From Neoscytalidium dimidiatum (lineage: Eukaryota > Ascomycota > Dothideomycetes > Botryosphaeriales > Botryosphaeriaceae), in assembly GCA_037367355.1 (NCBI GenBank), contig CM074695.1, positions 4,774,001 to 4,838,000 of the forward strand: DNA of 64,000 bases, read 5' to 3'. The notes beneath the pieces are model-generated. The model did not search any database, was not told where the DNA came from, and saw nothing but the letters and a program-made list of their open reading frames with translations. A program made the translations under genes and the position numbers. Shown here piece by piece: positions 21,200 to 32,275 of the stretch. Numbering within the stretch: position 1 is the first letter of the stretch; each line of letters opens with the position of its first letter.

Positions 21200-22272
21200 T
21201 TATGCATTCCACTTCGGTTCCCTCTGAACGCTCAAACTCAGCTTGATAAAGACTGATTTGAGTGAATTCGGCGTCCTCGCAGAGCGGTCGTTCGTATCAC
21301 GCTTGAGGCTGCTCTGGAAGAACAGCCCTCCGAAATGATTTGGAAGTAGCGCCCGCATATTGCTTGTGCCGGCGGAGCGAGGATTTGAATAAGACCCTCG
21401 AGAATCATGAAATGCAACGCCATTTGATAGATCAAGGTTGCTATATTTCTTGGTGGTGCGGGCTTTTAATTTACCGGTTAGAGCGGAGAGGATGGCATCT
21501 GTGGGCATAGCAGCTCTTTTGGTCTTAACTTGAGAACCAGATGGCTCTCGACCCTGGAAGTGGCGTTTTGACCAGCTCGGTTTCGGATTTACAACCAAGG
21601 CCTTAATTCGATCCAGGATACTCGACGCAACATCCCAATGAAAAGACTTGTGGCATATGCCATGTAAAAGCTGCTGATTAGGGCCGCAACTAATAGTACA
21701 TGAGACAAGTAAGATTTACAAACCATGATATCGCATCCAACAGCCTTGGCAGTAATTGTACTGTAGTGACAGTGATTTTTCGCGGCCCAGCGAGTAGTGG
21801 ACTGAATTTTTCTTTCCTTAGCTTCAGCAGAGCGGCTGAACTTCGCATAGGAGATGTCTTGGTGCCACGGAACACGGCAGAGCTGACACGTGTCGTCGTG
21901 GCAATGGCGAAATTGGACTCGGGGAAACCCTCACAGCTCCTGTTGTGGAATTCGCCAGCTCCCCAATTAGGACACCAGGCGAAACCAGGATCCTTCTCCA
22001 GTGCTTTTTCAGAGAGAATTGTTCGATTTGACAGCAACACCGGGTGGTACCGAGCCCTGGATGGCTTCGTACTCAAGTCTTTCTCCGCAGACCATGCATT
22101 TGGGTGCCGTCTCCGGATTTTGCTCCAAGGCACGAAGCAGGGCTGTTCTTACGCATGTTTTGCAGGGCAGACTCCACTCATCTTTGAGTAAGCACCGGCA
22201 ATGCACTTCGGCCGGGTCATCCCAGAGTGCGTCCGGACGCTCATGATGGGCGCAAATGTCACAAAAGGGCAT
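21200..22272 (-). pseudogene. Relic of an RBR (RING-between-RING) E3 ubiquitin ligase
   Basis: Reading down from 22272, CDICAHHE...CRCLLKDEW.LPCKTC and CMVCGERLEYEAIQGSVPPG look like a RING1-type region, then the frame breaks at about 22012. It resumes with LSEKALEKDPGFAWCPNWGA and FHNRSCEGFPESNFA, the IBR start (WCPN..G), and breaks again at about 21903. The third frame has CHDDTCQLCRVPWHQDI, which has the C-x2-C-x(n)-W-H ending of an IBR, and CHYSTITAKAVGCDIMVC with the RING2 signature GCD-x-M-x-C. Past an intron-like gap follows HGICHKSFHW (C-x-K-x-F-x-W). The order RING1-IBR-RING2 is preserved but two or three frameshifts make it non-functional. The tail 21598-21200 is an open frame without known domain. 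Confidence 0.68.
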
Positions 22273-23252
22273 AGATGGGTCCTAGGTGAAGTGACCTGTG
22301 ATTGCTGCAGTTGACCGTATCGCTGTTCTGACGTTCAGTCGCAGCGTGAAAATCGTATCTCGACAAGTATTTTTTTTTTTTTTTAGGCAAGCGAACAAAG
22401 AATGGGACGTGCGAAATTGGCAAGATGCATGTGAGTTTAAGAGTACGGTTGGCACAAGATAACCATGGATGGTGCGTTCTGTTGAGCTCAGGGTCATCAG
22501 TGACCATGGAACGGACGAGGAAACTCTTAACTTGAGGCAAGAAGGCTCCGGGACGGATATGGTACTGTCCAATGATAGATTAAATGGTTGCTACAGAAGC
22601 AAGCCATGCAGCATGTAGTTGAATTAGCCGTAGCAGCGACTTCTAGAATAGCCATGTGCAGAACCGTGCTGAGCTGCAACATATACCAGCGCGGAACTGT
22701 TCTCTGCGCACAAGCTTAAGGGTCCAGTAGCCGCAATGTATCAGAGAGTGCGCCGAGCCAAAGCGAGTAGGGATGAGTTCAATTGGTGTAGCCAGTGCCG
22801 GAGCAGCTTGCACCACTGCCCTATAGTTGGTCATCCCGCAAAGGAAAGCAGCGAGCAAAGTCCTGTACTGAGGTTATTGGTGAGCCGTCCGCCTGAATAG
22901 ACCGCGATCATGGCAACGAGTGACCACAGTCCAGCGGCGATGCAATCGGAGAAGTGATAGTTATTCTTCGGGCGAAAGTGAGCGTTGATGGCGGCGATGG
23001 CCAGCGAGCGGCGACGGAGGTGGGTGGGAAAGTGGCTGCGTGCGAGCTGCAGGAACGGCGATAGATCGGAAGATTGCGGCTTCTGTTTCTATCCTGGCCG
23101 TGGCGCCGCGCTGACAAACCGCCGCCGCGGGAAAAGTCCAGAAGAGCGCGTTGACGGCGTCCACGTCAATTGCTCCGCTACACCGACCCCATCCACGGGA
23201 ACGACGTCCATCCATATTCCTTCGCATCCGTCCGCATTCTTTCGACCCCGCC
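22273..23252. other. Gene-free stretch upstream of MIA40
   Basis: It contains a T15 run at 22370-22384 and a GC-rich block from about 22970 that is the likely MIA40 promoter. No other gene is seen. Confidence 0.5.
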
Positions 23253-24095
23253 ATGTTCCGCCCGGCATCGCGCGCCGTCGTGCGCGCCGCCTCGACTTCG
23301 CCGCGTGCCCTCCGCCGAGCTCCCGCTGCTCAACACAGGCTCATCAGCACCGCCCCGCCCACCAAGAAGTCGCGCAGCTGGAAGAGCTCCCTAGCGCGCT
23401 GGGGTTTAGCCGGCGCCGCCGTCTATTACTACAACACGAGCAATGTCTTCGCCGAGGAGCCTGCCTGTAATGACCGCCTGCCCCAGAGCTCTTCCGCAAC
23501 TTCGGTGCACACAGCTCGCTGACATGGCCTACTCGCACAGATGTAGCACCGCAAGACGCCGTCCAAGTCGAAACGGAGAACCTGCCTACCATCGAGCAAG
23601 TTGCCGCCGAGCGCAGGAAGCGCGCCGAGGCCGAGCTGGCACGGAAGGCCGCCGCACAACAGCAACAAGCCTCGCCCGAACAATTACAGGAGGAGGCCGA
23701 CCAGCAGGGCGCCTTCAATCCCGAGACGGGCGAGATCAACTGGGACTGCCCGTGCCTTGGTGGCATGGCTCACGGACCGTGCGGTGAGGAGTTCAGGGCT
23801 GCCTTCAGCTGCTTCGTGTATTCCAAGGAAGAGCCGAAGGGCATGGATTGCATTGATAAGTTCAAGTGCGTGACACGATGGCATGGCTTTGTGGAACGTG
23901 CGATTGGCTGACAGTGGAAACAGGGGCATGCAGGACTGCTTCAGGCAATACCCGGACATCTACGGCGAGGAGCTCGAGGGCGATGACGAGGACAACGCTG
24001 AAACTGACGGCGCGGACGCTGCCGTCGCTCAGGACCTGGCCGAGGCACCCGCAAAGCCGCTTGAGGAGGCGCAGAAGCCGCTTAGCCAGAGCTGA
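23253..24095 (+). CDS. MIA40: Mitochondrial intermembrane-space import and assembly oxidoreductase Mia40/Tim40
   Basis: Predicted 236 aa from exons 23253-23466, 23541-23865 and 23924-24095. It oxidises incoming cysteine-motif proteins in the intermembrane space and is itself reoxidised by the Erv1 sulfhydryl oxidase. The N-terminus is an Arg/Ser/Ala-rich presequence followed by one membrane anchor ([20 protein letters not shown]). A charged Gln/Ala linker precedes the catalytic CPC motif (C141-P-C143) and the twin Cx9C helices C152/C162 and C175/C185. The tail is acidic. All six structural and redox cysteines are present, so the gene looks functional. The start is the first methionine in frame and gives the expected presequence. 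Confidence 0.97.
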
Positions 24096-24782
24096 GCGAT
24101 CGAGCTGCGAGACATTTAGACTTTTGAGAAAAAGAGTGGGGTCCATTGCGCGCGGAGAGAGGGTTGAGCGAAAGATGGAAAAAGAGTCATGCCGGAGGAA
24201 CAGCAGAGCATCGGGAAGCCGGTGGGCCTCCTTTGGAAGATGGTGTGTGTACTGTATGTACAATAGGCATAGGATGCATGGTGGCAGAGGGCAATCGTCT
24301 GGCGTCTGAAGAGCGGGCAAAAACCGGGTGTACTGTACAATTGGGTGGAGCTGCCAATTCCCTACTCAGCCGCAAGAATTCCCATGACAGAGGTTAATGG
24401 AAAAGCTGGAGCGCACAGACGACTGTGTACTATTACTGCGTAGACGATGAGCGATCGGGGCGGAAGCACCCACAGTGACGTCTGTAGTGGTGATTGGGCG
24501 TTGGGAGCCTGGCGTGCTGGGATCCGCCGAGCCAATGACGTCAACCTTGACGAGCTAGCCCATCGAGGCTGGGAAGCCATGTGAAACCGGGACACTTCGC
24601 TCGTCACGCCGCTCTCGTCTTCATAAACCAGCCAGCCAGCCATCGTGTGACTTCTTCCATCACGCGTCGACCTCACACGTACTCCTGCTATCTCCAGCCC
24701 GCTCCATACCTGCTGCTGCCCATTCGCGACCTCCACCCACTCTTCCACACCACACCACTACTGTCCCTCCACCACGCCAACC
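24096..24782. other. Intergenic stretch between two mitochondrial genes
   Basis: MIA40 3' region and promoter of the downstream outer-membrane-protein gene. Repeated TGACGTC/TGACGT-like words occur at 24474-24545. No gene is seen. Confidence 0.5.
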
Positions 24783-25849
24783 ATGTCGTACGCCTCTGTT
24801 GCTGCTAGCGGCCCCTCCCAATCCGCCGATGAAGTGAGTTCCCATTGTAGTCGCTATTTCGAATGCGCACACAGCTAAACCAGTCGCAGGCGTAAGTCTT
24901 ACCAATATTTCATTGTTGTCACATACGCACATGCACGCGCGCACACCAGACACACATCGTGAGGGGCACAGGCACCATGCGGGGGGCGATGAGGGAGAGG
25001 GAAACCGATTGCAGAGGAGTTGCGCATGTGCGGATCCGCACATCGTGGTGTTGAGGCGGTAGCGATGTGCGTAGGGCTGAAGGCGAAGCCCAAAGAGCAC
25101 AGCCGTGCGGATCATCCAACCCTTCAGTTGCGACGCCGTTTCAAATCCAGATCCCCAACATGCCTCTCCTGCTGCGGAACACTCCCTCCTCTGCTTCCCA
25201 TGGCTGCCACTCTCTCCCCACACGTTGCCTGGGATATTTTCCCCTCGTCGTTGCGGCGCGTGTCCATCACGGAAGAGCTGCTGGCAGAACTGGTCAAACC
25301 GCCCACTCTAACTCCTGAACCCAGCCGCGCCCCGCCCGTTCCCGAGGTTGCCCACACCGACGAATCCACTCACTCGCTGATCGATGTCGATTCCCCGCAC
25401 ATCTCGTCCGTTCCCTCCGACTTCGAATCCCAGCCCATAAAGACCGAGACCCAGGCCGACCGCGTCGAGCGCGAGATCGAAGCCCTGGAGCGCCAGGCTC
25501 AGGAGAAGTTGCGCCAGGACAACCAAAAGGCCAAGTCCAAGGGGCGCAAGGCCGGCGCCAAGATCCGCGAGAATGCCGGCAACCCCGTCGTCATCGGCAA
25601 CGCCGTTACCATCGGCGCTCTCGGTGCCGTCCTGGGCTTCGGTGCCTACAAGAAGTACAATGCAGGCCAACTCAACTGGAAGCTCGCTGGCGCTTGGGCC
25701 GGAGTTGTGGGTCTGTTCGGCGTTGCCGATTACTACGTTTCCAAGTATGTGTCACATGCTTCCCTGACCGCCTACGCCGGGGCCATATGTATGCTGACAC
25801 AATTCCTCTCACCAGATACCTCTTCGAGAAGTACCCCACCAAGAAATAG
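24783..25849 (+). CDS. Putative mitochondrial outer-membrane protein, OM14-like
   Basis: Predicted 168 aa from exons 24783-24833, 24890-24891, 25325-25744 and 25816-25849. The protein begins MSYASVAASGPSQSADE, continues A-RAPPVPEVAHTDESTHS and LIDVDSPHISSVPSDFES, then a charged helix rich in Glu/Lys, and ends with membrane segments (NPVVIGNAVTIGALGAVLGFG and LAGAWAGVVGLFGVADYYVS) and the tail KYLFEKYPTKK. This order matches filamentous-fungal OM14-C domain proteins as I remember them. The join between the first 17 codons and the body needs two extra bases; a dinucleotide exon GC with perfect flanking splice signals supplies them (see separate entry). The intron before RAPP is long (433 nt) but ends with CTAAC and CCCAG. 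If instead the acceptor CCTTCAG near 25130 is used, about 65 unfamiliar residues would be inserted. Confidence 0.78.
24890..24891 (+). other. Candidate 2-nt microexon (GC)
   Basis: Intron 24834-24889 starts GTGAGT and ends GTCGCAG; the next bases are GC and then GTAAGT, a perfect donor. Including the two bases turns E17 directly into E-A-R-A-P-P-V-P-E-V in the frame of the rest of the protein. Leaving them out shifts the frame and leads to stops. Confidence 0.5.
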
Positions 25850-27134
25850 ACGACTCCTGATGATACCTACGCGGCGGCGTTCTGCGGACGTGTTTCGACT
25901 TTCATGATTATTCATTTCTCAACTCTGCCGGGTTTTCTTGATGGTTTACCTTCCAGCTCGGTGATAACGCAACCCGTGTCACTTGGACGTTTTAATACCA
26001 CACCCTTCTCAAATACCAAATCAACTTGTTCAAACCTTCTAAAATCCATTTCTTCAACCTGTGACCATCACCAGTCCACTGCGATCAATTCCGTCTTTCA
26101 TCTCGAATTGTTCCTCGTCCTCCATCTCGTTCCTTTCCTGCCGCGACTTCAATCATCTTTCATCCCACCTCAATCTGCTCTTTCTCATGATACCTGCTAT
26201 GTCCCTCGTCTCACCTCCATCCCCTCTCCTAACTCTTCAATATATCCCCCATCTAACCCACCGCCGCACCCCTCCCGCTCCATCGCCTCGCTCGCGAAAT
26301 CGTATCTTCCATCCGCCCGTCCGGGATGACTTGCCACTTGCGCTGTGTCTACACGGCTAGTATGCGGCACGAGCCGCGCGGGTCGGCAGTACCGCCGCTG
26401 AGGTGCGGAAGGTGGGATGTGCATGACGCGAGGTTGTGGATCGAGGATATGGTAGTGATAATGGTGTGGAGGCTAGTTGCGGGGAGTCTGTGATGGGTTT
26501 TCATGGTATGAGCGGAACGAAGGCGGGGGAGATGGAGGGAGGGGGGAAAATTACGGGCATTTGTGCTAGGGTTTAAGGTTTGGGATGGTTATGAGGTGCG
26601 TGGTGGGGGACGCCGGGAGGGAGATATGGAGGTAGAGGGGCGCTGGCGTGTGGGTAGATAAGGGGAAGGGCGAGCGCGTGCGGATGTCGTTGCTGTTGTA
26701 GGTGGAGATCTCTGGTTTTTTCATGGGTACTGGCGCCGATGAAAGAGTTATCCGGGGACTAAGACTTTGGCGGCGGTGAGAGCATGCGGTGCGGATGTCG
26801 GACTTGGCTACGACAATGACAATGGAGGTACACGTTGGTTAGAGTGTGCTGAGGAGGGGCGATATTCGACAACGGGAAGGATTGTGCAAGGATCGATTGT
26901 GTTGATGCATGAAAACAGCGGCGTCTTGGTCTGGGTCTTTGTCACTTGTGAGTGCTAGGCGCGAGCAGGTCCCATGGTGGCAGCATGAGTAGAGAGAAAG
27001 GTCAAGAGGCGGTGGCTTCGAGCCGGAAATGCTATTCGTTCACATCTCACCACTTACCATTTCGTACATATGCAAACACCCGCCGCTCGCAAAGGCCAAC
27101 CGAGAAGAACCCTCCCTTCCAAGTCTCCCACCCC
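25850..27134. other. Intergenic stretch with strand-asymmetric composition
   Basis: The first part (about 25900-26340) is strongly C+T-rich on the plus strand, the next (about 26380-26720) strongly G-rich. Open frames here (141 and 99 codons) are Ser/Pro-rich by-products of composition. No gene is supported. Confidence 0.5.
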
Positions 27135-28757
27135 TCAAGACAGCCTCATCGACACCGCCCTCAGCCGATCGCTCCAGAAATACACCACCGGCACGCCCAG
27201 ATAAACCGCCCACATGACGCCCGCGATGGTCGCGAACTGCGCCTTCGGCCCGCTCGATTGGTACCAGCCCAGGCTGCCGTAGCTCACGCCGAACGCGATG
27301 ACGTTCTTGAACACGTTGACCAGCACGCCGACGTGCGCGGCGCGCGCCGGGAAGCAGTCGACGCAGTACGTCAGGATCACGTTGGCCGACGCCGTCAGCC
27401 CGAACGTCGACATGCCCCAGAACGCGCTGACCCAGCCCCACGCCCATCCGCCCTCCAGCGCGACGCCCATCAGCAGCCACCCCAGCGGCGACACGACCGC
27501 GCCCGCCAGCAGCGCCGGCAGCCGGTCCCGCGGGTCGTGCCGCGTCCCGCCGCCGCCGCCGCCGCCGCCGCGCCGCGAGCAGGCCGCCGACGGGGATCCC
27601 GAGCGAGAGCCCGACGAGGGGCCCCCAGTTGAAGTAGCCGACGGCCTGCGCGTCGAAGAGGTGCGGCGGCGCGGAGTAGACGGCCGAGAGGATGACGGAG
27701 CAGAGGACGGTCCAGCCGATGGTCAGGCCGAAGAGGAGGTTGAGCAGGATGACGGGCGGGGCGAAGAAGAAGAAGGCTTGCTCGCGGAGGAGGGTGAGGA
27801 GGGAGGGGTGCGGCCGGTCGTGCGAGACGAGGAGGAAAAAGGTGCGTGTGAGGTAGGTCGTTTTAAGCGGTGGGAGGGGGTCGGACGCGGCGAAGGGGCC
27901 GCCCTCGTTTCTGTTTTTGTTGCTGCGGTCGGACGGCAGGATGGACGCAGCGGGTGAGGGCGTCTTGATGCCGACGGCGCGCAGTTCGACATCCTCAGAG
28001 GGCGTGCGAGAGGGCAGAGAGGACGGTGGTGGTGAGGCGTGCGTCGTCTCTGGGAGCATGATGAGGCACCCGAGGAGGTTGAGAGCTAGGGCGATGGCGC
28101 TGATGTTGAAGAACCAGCGCCAGCTGGAGAGGTGTGTTGCGATGCCTCCCGCGGCGATGGGGCCGAGTGATGAGCCCGCGGCCAGGAAGCCCACGTAGAT
28201 GACCATAGCTCGTCCGAGCTGCTGCTCTGGGAAGCACTCGGCCACAATGGCGGGGCCGAGTGCTTCTACCACACCGGCAAAGAACCCGCCCACGAAACGC
28301 GAGCCGACCAGTGAACCGTATGATTGCGCTTGGCCCGCCCAAACGTTGCAGAATAGAAAGAGGAGCATCGAGATATTAATCGTGTTGCGCTTGCCGATGT
28401 ACTCAGTGGCGGGGAGAGCGTGGAGATTCTGGAGATGATCAGCAAAGTAATGTATTGGATGAGTGGGGAAAGAGGAAGGCATACTGCAACTCCTATCATC
28501 AGGATTGCATATCCTGGAAGGCGAGATACTTGTGTGGTCGTGCACTGTAGATCTTGCATGATGGGCTCGAACAAGGGCGTGATTCCTGCGCCGAAGACTG
28601 TGCCCATCATGTTGTAGAAGCTGACATTGATGAGGATTACTATGCGCCATGAGATTGGCCAAGTCTGGTACTTGTCAGCTTTACTCCTGTTCACTGGAAG
28701 GGCAATCGTTCATACCACGGGGCTTGGCCCTTCATTCGTTGGAAGTGTGACTGCCAT
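27135..28757 (-). CDS. MFS transporter (DHA1-like), frame disrupted at a CGG repeat
   Basis: Exons 28757-28716, 28664-28485 and 28428-27135 encode about 505 aa of a major facilitator: TWPISWRIVILINVSFYNMM, RLPGYAILMIGVA, then GSLVGSRFVGGFFAGVVEAL, AECFPEQQLGRAMVIYVGFL and the motif SSWRWFFNISAIALALNLLG mark helices 1-6; a charged central loop separates a second half ending AFGVSYGSLGWYQSS and AGVMWAVYLGVPVVYFWSDR. After PVGGLLAARR the reading frame is lost in a (CCG)8 tract at 27547-27570 and continues one frame over as TRHDPRDRLPALLAGAVVSP. One base of indel in this tract would restore it. This may be a real slippage mutation or a sequencing error in a GC-rich homorepeat. Substrate unknown; the plasma membrane is the likely site. 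Confidence 0.8.
27547..27570. repeat. (CCG)8 microsatellite inside the MFS gene
   Basis: Eight CCG units followed by CGCCGCG. It coincides with the point where the transporter reading frame changes. Confidence 0.9.
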
Positions 28758-30478
28758 GGCATTGGAGTGGTATCACACGACAGTGGTGTGAGAGGCACGG
28801 GTGATGCGTTTAAGCTTCTTTTTATGGGCATATCTCCTGGACATTGCCTTGACTCCATGCTATTGTGTCCGAGGCATGGTATTGCGCCATCCTCAGGACC
28901 GGTGCATCTGTGGGGGAAGAACGGGTCGGAAAGATTCCGACCCTATCAAGCAAGCCACAGAGGGGGGCGTTCATGCTTTAAATTCTAGGGTTGTGCTACG
29001 CAGGAGGATCCCCACGTCGGAGAGTGTCTCTGAAAGCTCATTGATTGTTCATGTGGGCTATCTCTTCGATTAATCTAATTAACAACTTTTGGGTAAGTGC
29101 AAGCTAAACTGTTCAGCAGCAGCTTACGACGCTCATTGTGGATCAGATACTATATAATGCTGTTGGATTATTGTCTGATGAATACCTTATCTGGTTGGAC
29201 CGCGTATTCAGCCGCTCCACATCTCCTTGTAGAAGGACAAAACGCGGGGTGAGGCCAATGAGGGGATATGGATTCAGATGATGACGGTCAAAGCTTATCT
29301 CGCCCCGATGATCATCTCAAACAGGCGGTCCCGCAAGAACGTAGCTTTACGTGGCCCTTTTAAAAAGAAAAAGTGCCTCAGATTCCTATCGCCGGGGAAG
29401 GATCGGGAAGTCCGGAAAGTGCTGGCTGCCTGACGTTATCGCGGGGGAGTTGCCGCTCCAGCCCCGACAGGAAACTTGTGGGGTAAGTTGGATAAACTTG
29501 TCTGTATTCCCTTAACTGCGTCAATCCGGGGCTGAAGAGCGCCACACCGAGACATCGATCCGGGGCCCCAGATTTTCTTATTACTACGACACCATGAACT
29601 CCCCAACAAAGCGCGCACAACAACTGCGCAAGAGAATACTATGTCCTGGCGGCACCGCGGTGTTGAGAGATAACGTTTGTTGTGTATGGCACGCACATGA
29701 TCGTGGCATTAGCTAGTGCGTCAACCCGATCACGATGCTGCTATCTTCAACACCATTCTCACAATTTTTAGTCCGGACTCCATACACACATTAGCAGCCA
29801 GCTCTTCAATTCTCAGCCAGCGGCGTCTGCGAATCTCAAAAAAGAAACAACCGAGGGCAGAATGACGACTTCTCAGCATCCCGTCCAGACGCGAGCACAC
29901 AGTCATTGAGGACTCACCTTGGCGGACACCATCCGCGATGAAAAGACATCAATTCCGCTTTGCAACTGAACTTCCTTGACGGAGTCTGTATTCCTTGGAC
30001 AATCACACATTGCTGGCGCAACAAATCCGCAACTTCTATTGCTTCTCAAAGCAGGCCGTCGGCTCCTCTCGGCTTCTTACGGCTCCACAATTCGCGGATG
30101 CAGGATTACTAGGTACATTACAGCTGATGTATAGTTGTAAATGCAGAGGCTGAAGTTTTGCGGGTTTAGCGATAGATCTGGTGCTTGAGCTGTCTCGAGT
30201 TGCTGAAGAGATAACCCAGTAGTCGACGAAAAGTGACCCCATTTTGCAAATGGGGAAGATACTTACCTGCGTAGGGTCAGTGGTACGAAATTGTTTAGAA
30301 CTGTGGGATTAAGAATTCAATCATGCGAGAAGCTGTAGAAACTATGTCTGATTATAATACAGGTGCTCCGCTCTGCTTTCTACCGAGCGTAGCTGTTAAA
30401 CGATGCGTACAAAGGAAAAGGCAAGACGAAACGAAGGTCCAAGACTGATCTACAGTGCGGAACATGTGGAAATCGAAC
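28758..30478. other. Long stretch without a recognisable gene
   Basis: Only short frames without similarity; part of it is the MFS promoter region. Nothing else is seen. Confidence 0.5.
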
Positions 30479-32275
30479 CTACTCGTTCCGTGCAGATGCC
30501 ATATGGTCAACGCCGAGATATGCAAAAGTCATTGCTGGACCCAAAGTTGCTCCAGCACCAGGATAACGGCGACCCATGACCGAAGCAGTAGTGTTGCCGC
30601 TCGCGTAAAGGCCCCGAATTGGCCGGCCCTGCTTATCAATCACTCGTCCGTACTCATCCGTTAGTAGACCGCCTTTAGTTCCCAGATCTCCCGGATACAG
30701 TTTGACAGCGTAGAAAGGGGGACGGGCAATAGTTCCGAGATTGGGGTTAGGCTTGTGACGCGGATCTCCAAAGTATCGATCAAACTTGGAGTTCCCGCGC
30801 CCGAAGTCCTCGTCTTTGCCAGCGTCAGCCATGGCGTTGAACTTCTCCACAGTCTTCTTCAGGCCAGCTTCATCGACGCCAATCTTTTGAGCGAGATCTT
30901 CGATAGAACCGCTTTTGATGAAGAAACCAGATTTGACGGCTGCTTTAGGCTTGATGAGGGGAGGCAGCATTGCGAGACTGTACCGGCGTTGGTAGTTGGA
31001 ATCGACGATCAGCCACGCTGGAATGGCTCGGACCACTGAGTTGCGCTGGAATTGACACCGGCCTGCGTCTACATACGGCTGAGCCTCGTTCATGAAGCGC
31101 CAGCCGTTGGCATCAATGCAAATGGAGTGAGGGAGTGCGCGATCCCATGTGGCGAAGTAAGGTCCATAACCTGGTATCATCATTGTCGGGCCCCACCAAG
31201 CTTCCTCCATCAGTGCGGTCTCGGCATTGACTTGGATGCCTGCTTGAACAGCATCTCCAGTGTCACCTGGAGGGACGGACGACCATGCCGGGTCTAGAGG
31301 CTGCGGTTGGAATTCCGCGCGCATGGCTTTATTCTTGGCGAATCCGCCCGCCGAGAGCAGGACGCCGTGTTTCGATCGGATACGCACGTCCTTGCCAGCT
31401 CGTGAGACTACAGCTCCGCTGATTGATCCATTCGAGCCTCTGATCAAGGACCGAAGTGGTGTCTGTAGCCAGAATTCGGTATTCTCCCGCTGGTTCAGCA
31501 GCAGCATCTGCCCCACAAGGGACATACCCAACGTCACCGGATCTCGTCCCTGTAGTAGCTGAGCGGCCCAGCCTAGAAATATCTTGGTTGTGAAGGCAAA
31601 ATCAGTCCAGGAGCTACCGGATCGTGCCATGCGGGTGACTTGGAAGGAATACACAGGAGGGTTTCGAGAGGCAGGGTTGCGGTTAACAGTGTGCTGTGCG
31701 TCTCCCAATTTCTTCAGATCAAAGATTTTGCCCTCCAAGGTCCGTCCAGCGGGCAGGCCCCCGGGAAGGCTGGGATGATAGTCCGGGTAAGTATGCCCCA
31801 GCTGCCATTGGAAGCCAATGTCAGCGAGGAATTCTGCCATCCGTGGAGCATTATCGACGAAAGCACGCCTCCGTTCGGGCGACGAAGCTGGTCCGACGTC
31901 TCCTATCAGGTGATTGAGGTACTGTAGAACGAGCTCCGGGCTGTCTTGGATGCCGTTTGATTTTTGGAGGTGGTTGTTCGGTACCCAGACGCAGCCGCCA
32001 GAATAAGCGGCCGCGCCACCGATCTTGTCAGATTTCTCAACGACCAATGGGCGGAGGCCGTGGTGGTGACATCGCAAAGCGGCGAGCAGGCCAGCTGCGC
32101 CGGCTCCGACGATTAGGACGTCCGCGGTCTCGTCGAATGCGTGCGGGGCATGTTGTGTTGATGCGTTCCGAATGCTGTCAATTTGGTGATGAAAAGTCGA
32201 TGGGGAAACGGCGGGACGGGCGGGACATATGGCTCGCGGGAGCTTGAACGGCCGCAATCGCTGGGGCATGGTCAT
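30479..32275 (-). CDS. FAD-binding 3-ketosteroid dehydrogenase / fumarate reductase-type flavoprotein
   Basis: A single exon of 598 codons. After a 45-residue Arg/Ser-rich N-terminus with mitochondrial-presequence character comes the dinucleotide-binding motif ADVLIVGAGAAGLLAALRCH, the E of the next strand in VVEKSDKIGGAAAYSGG, the central HGVLLSAGGFAKN and the C-terminal GLYASGNTTASVMGRRYPGA and GATLGPAMTFAYLG that close the FAD site. The substrate-domain motif GWRFMNEAQPYVDAG is typical of the 3-oxosteroid delta1-dehydrogenase group within the flavocytochrome-c superfamily. Length and all FAD motifs are complete, so it looks active. Steroid, other ketone or fumarate-like substrates are all conceivable. 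It stands alone with no obvious pathway partner. Confidence 0.88.
   Translation of the reverse strand: MTMPQRLRPFKLPRAICPARPAVSPSTFHHQIDSIRNASTQHAPHAFDETADVLIVGAGAAGLLAALRCHHHGLRPLVVEKSDKIGGAAAYSGGCVWVPNNHLQKSNGIQDSPELVLQYLNHLIGDVGPASSPERRRAFVDNAPRMAEFLADIGFQWQLGHTYPDYHPSLPGGLPAGRTLEGKIFDLKKLGDAQHTVNRNPASRNPPVYSFQVTRMARSGSSWTDFAFTTKIFLGWAAQLLQGRDPVTLGMSLVGQMLLLNQRENTEFWLQTPLRSLIRGSNGSISGAVVSRAGKDVRIRSKHGVLLSAGGFAKNKAMRAEFQPQPLDPAWSSVPPGDTGDAVQAGIQVNAETALMEEAWWGPTMMIPGYGPYFATWDRALPHSICIDANGWRFMNEAQPYVDAGRCQFQRNSVVRAIPAWLIVDSNYQRRYSLAMLPPLIKPKAAVKSGFFIKSGSIEDLAQKIGVDEAGLKKTVEKFNAMADAGKDEDFGRGNSKFDRYFGDPRHKPNPNLGTIARPPFYAVKLYPGDLGTKGGLLTDEYGRVIDKQGRPIRGLYASGNTTASVMGRRYPGAGATLGPAMTFAYLGVDHMASARNE

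Noticed and set aside
30421..30520. Possible tRNA (GGTTCGATTTCC-like box B on the minus strand)
   Set aside because: No matching box A or cloverleaf could be found, and it overlaps the end of the flavoprotein gene.
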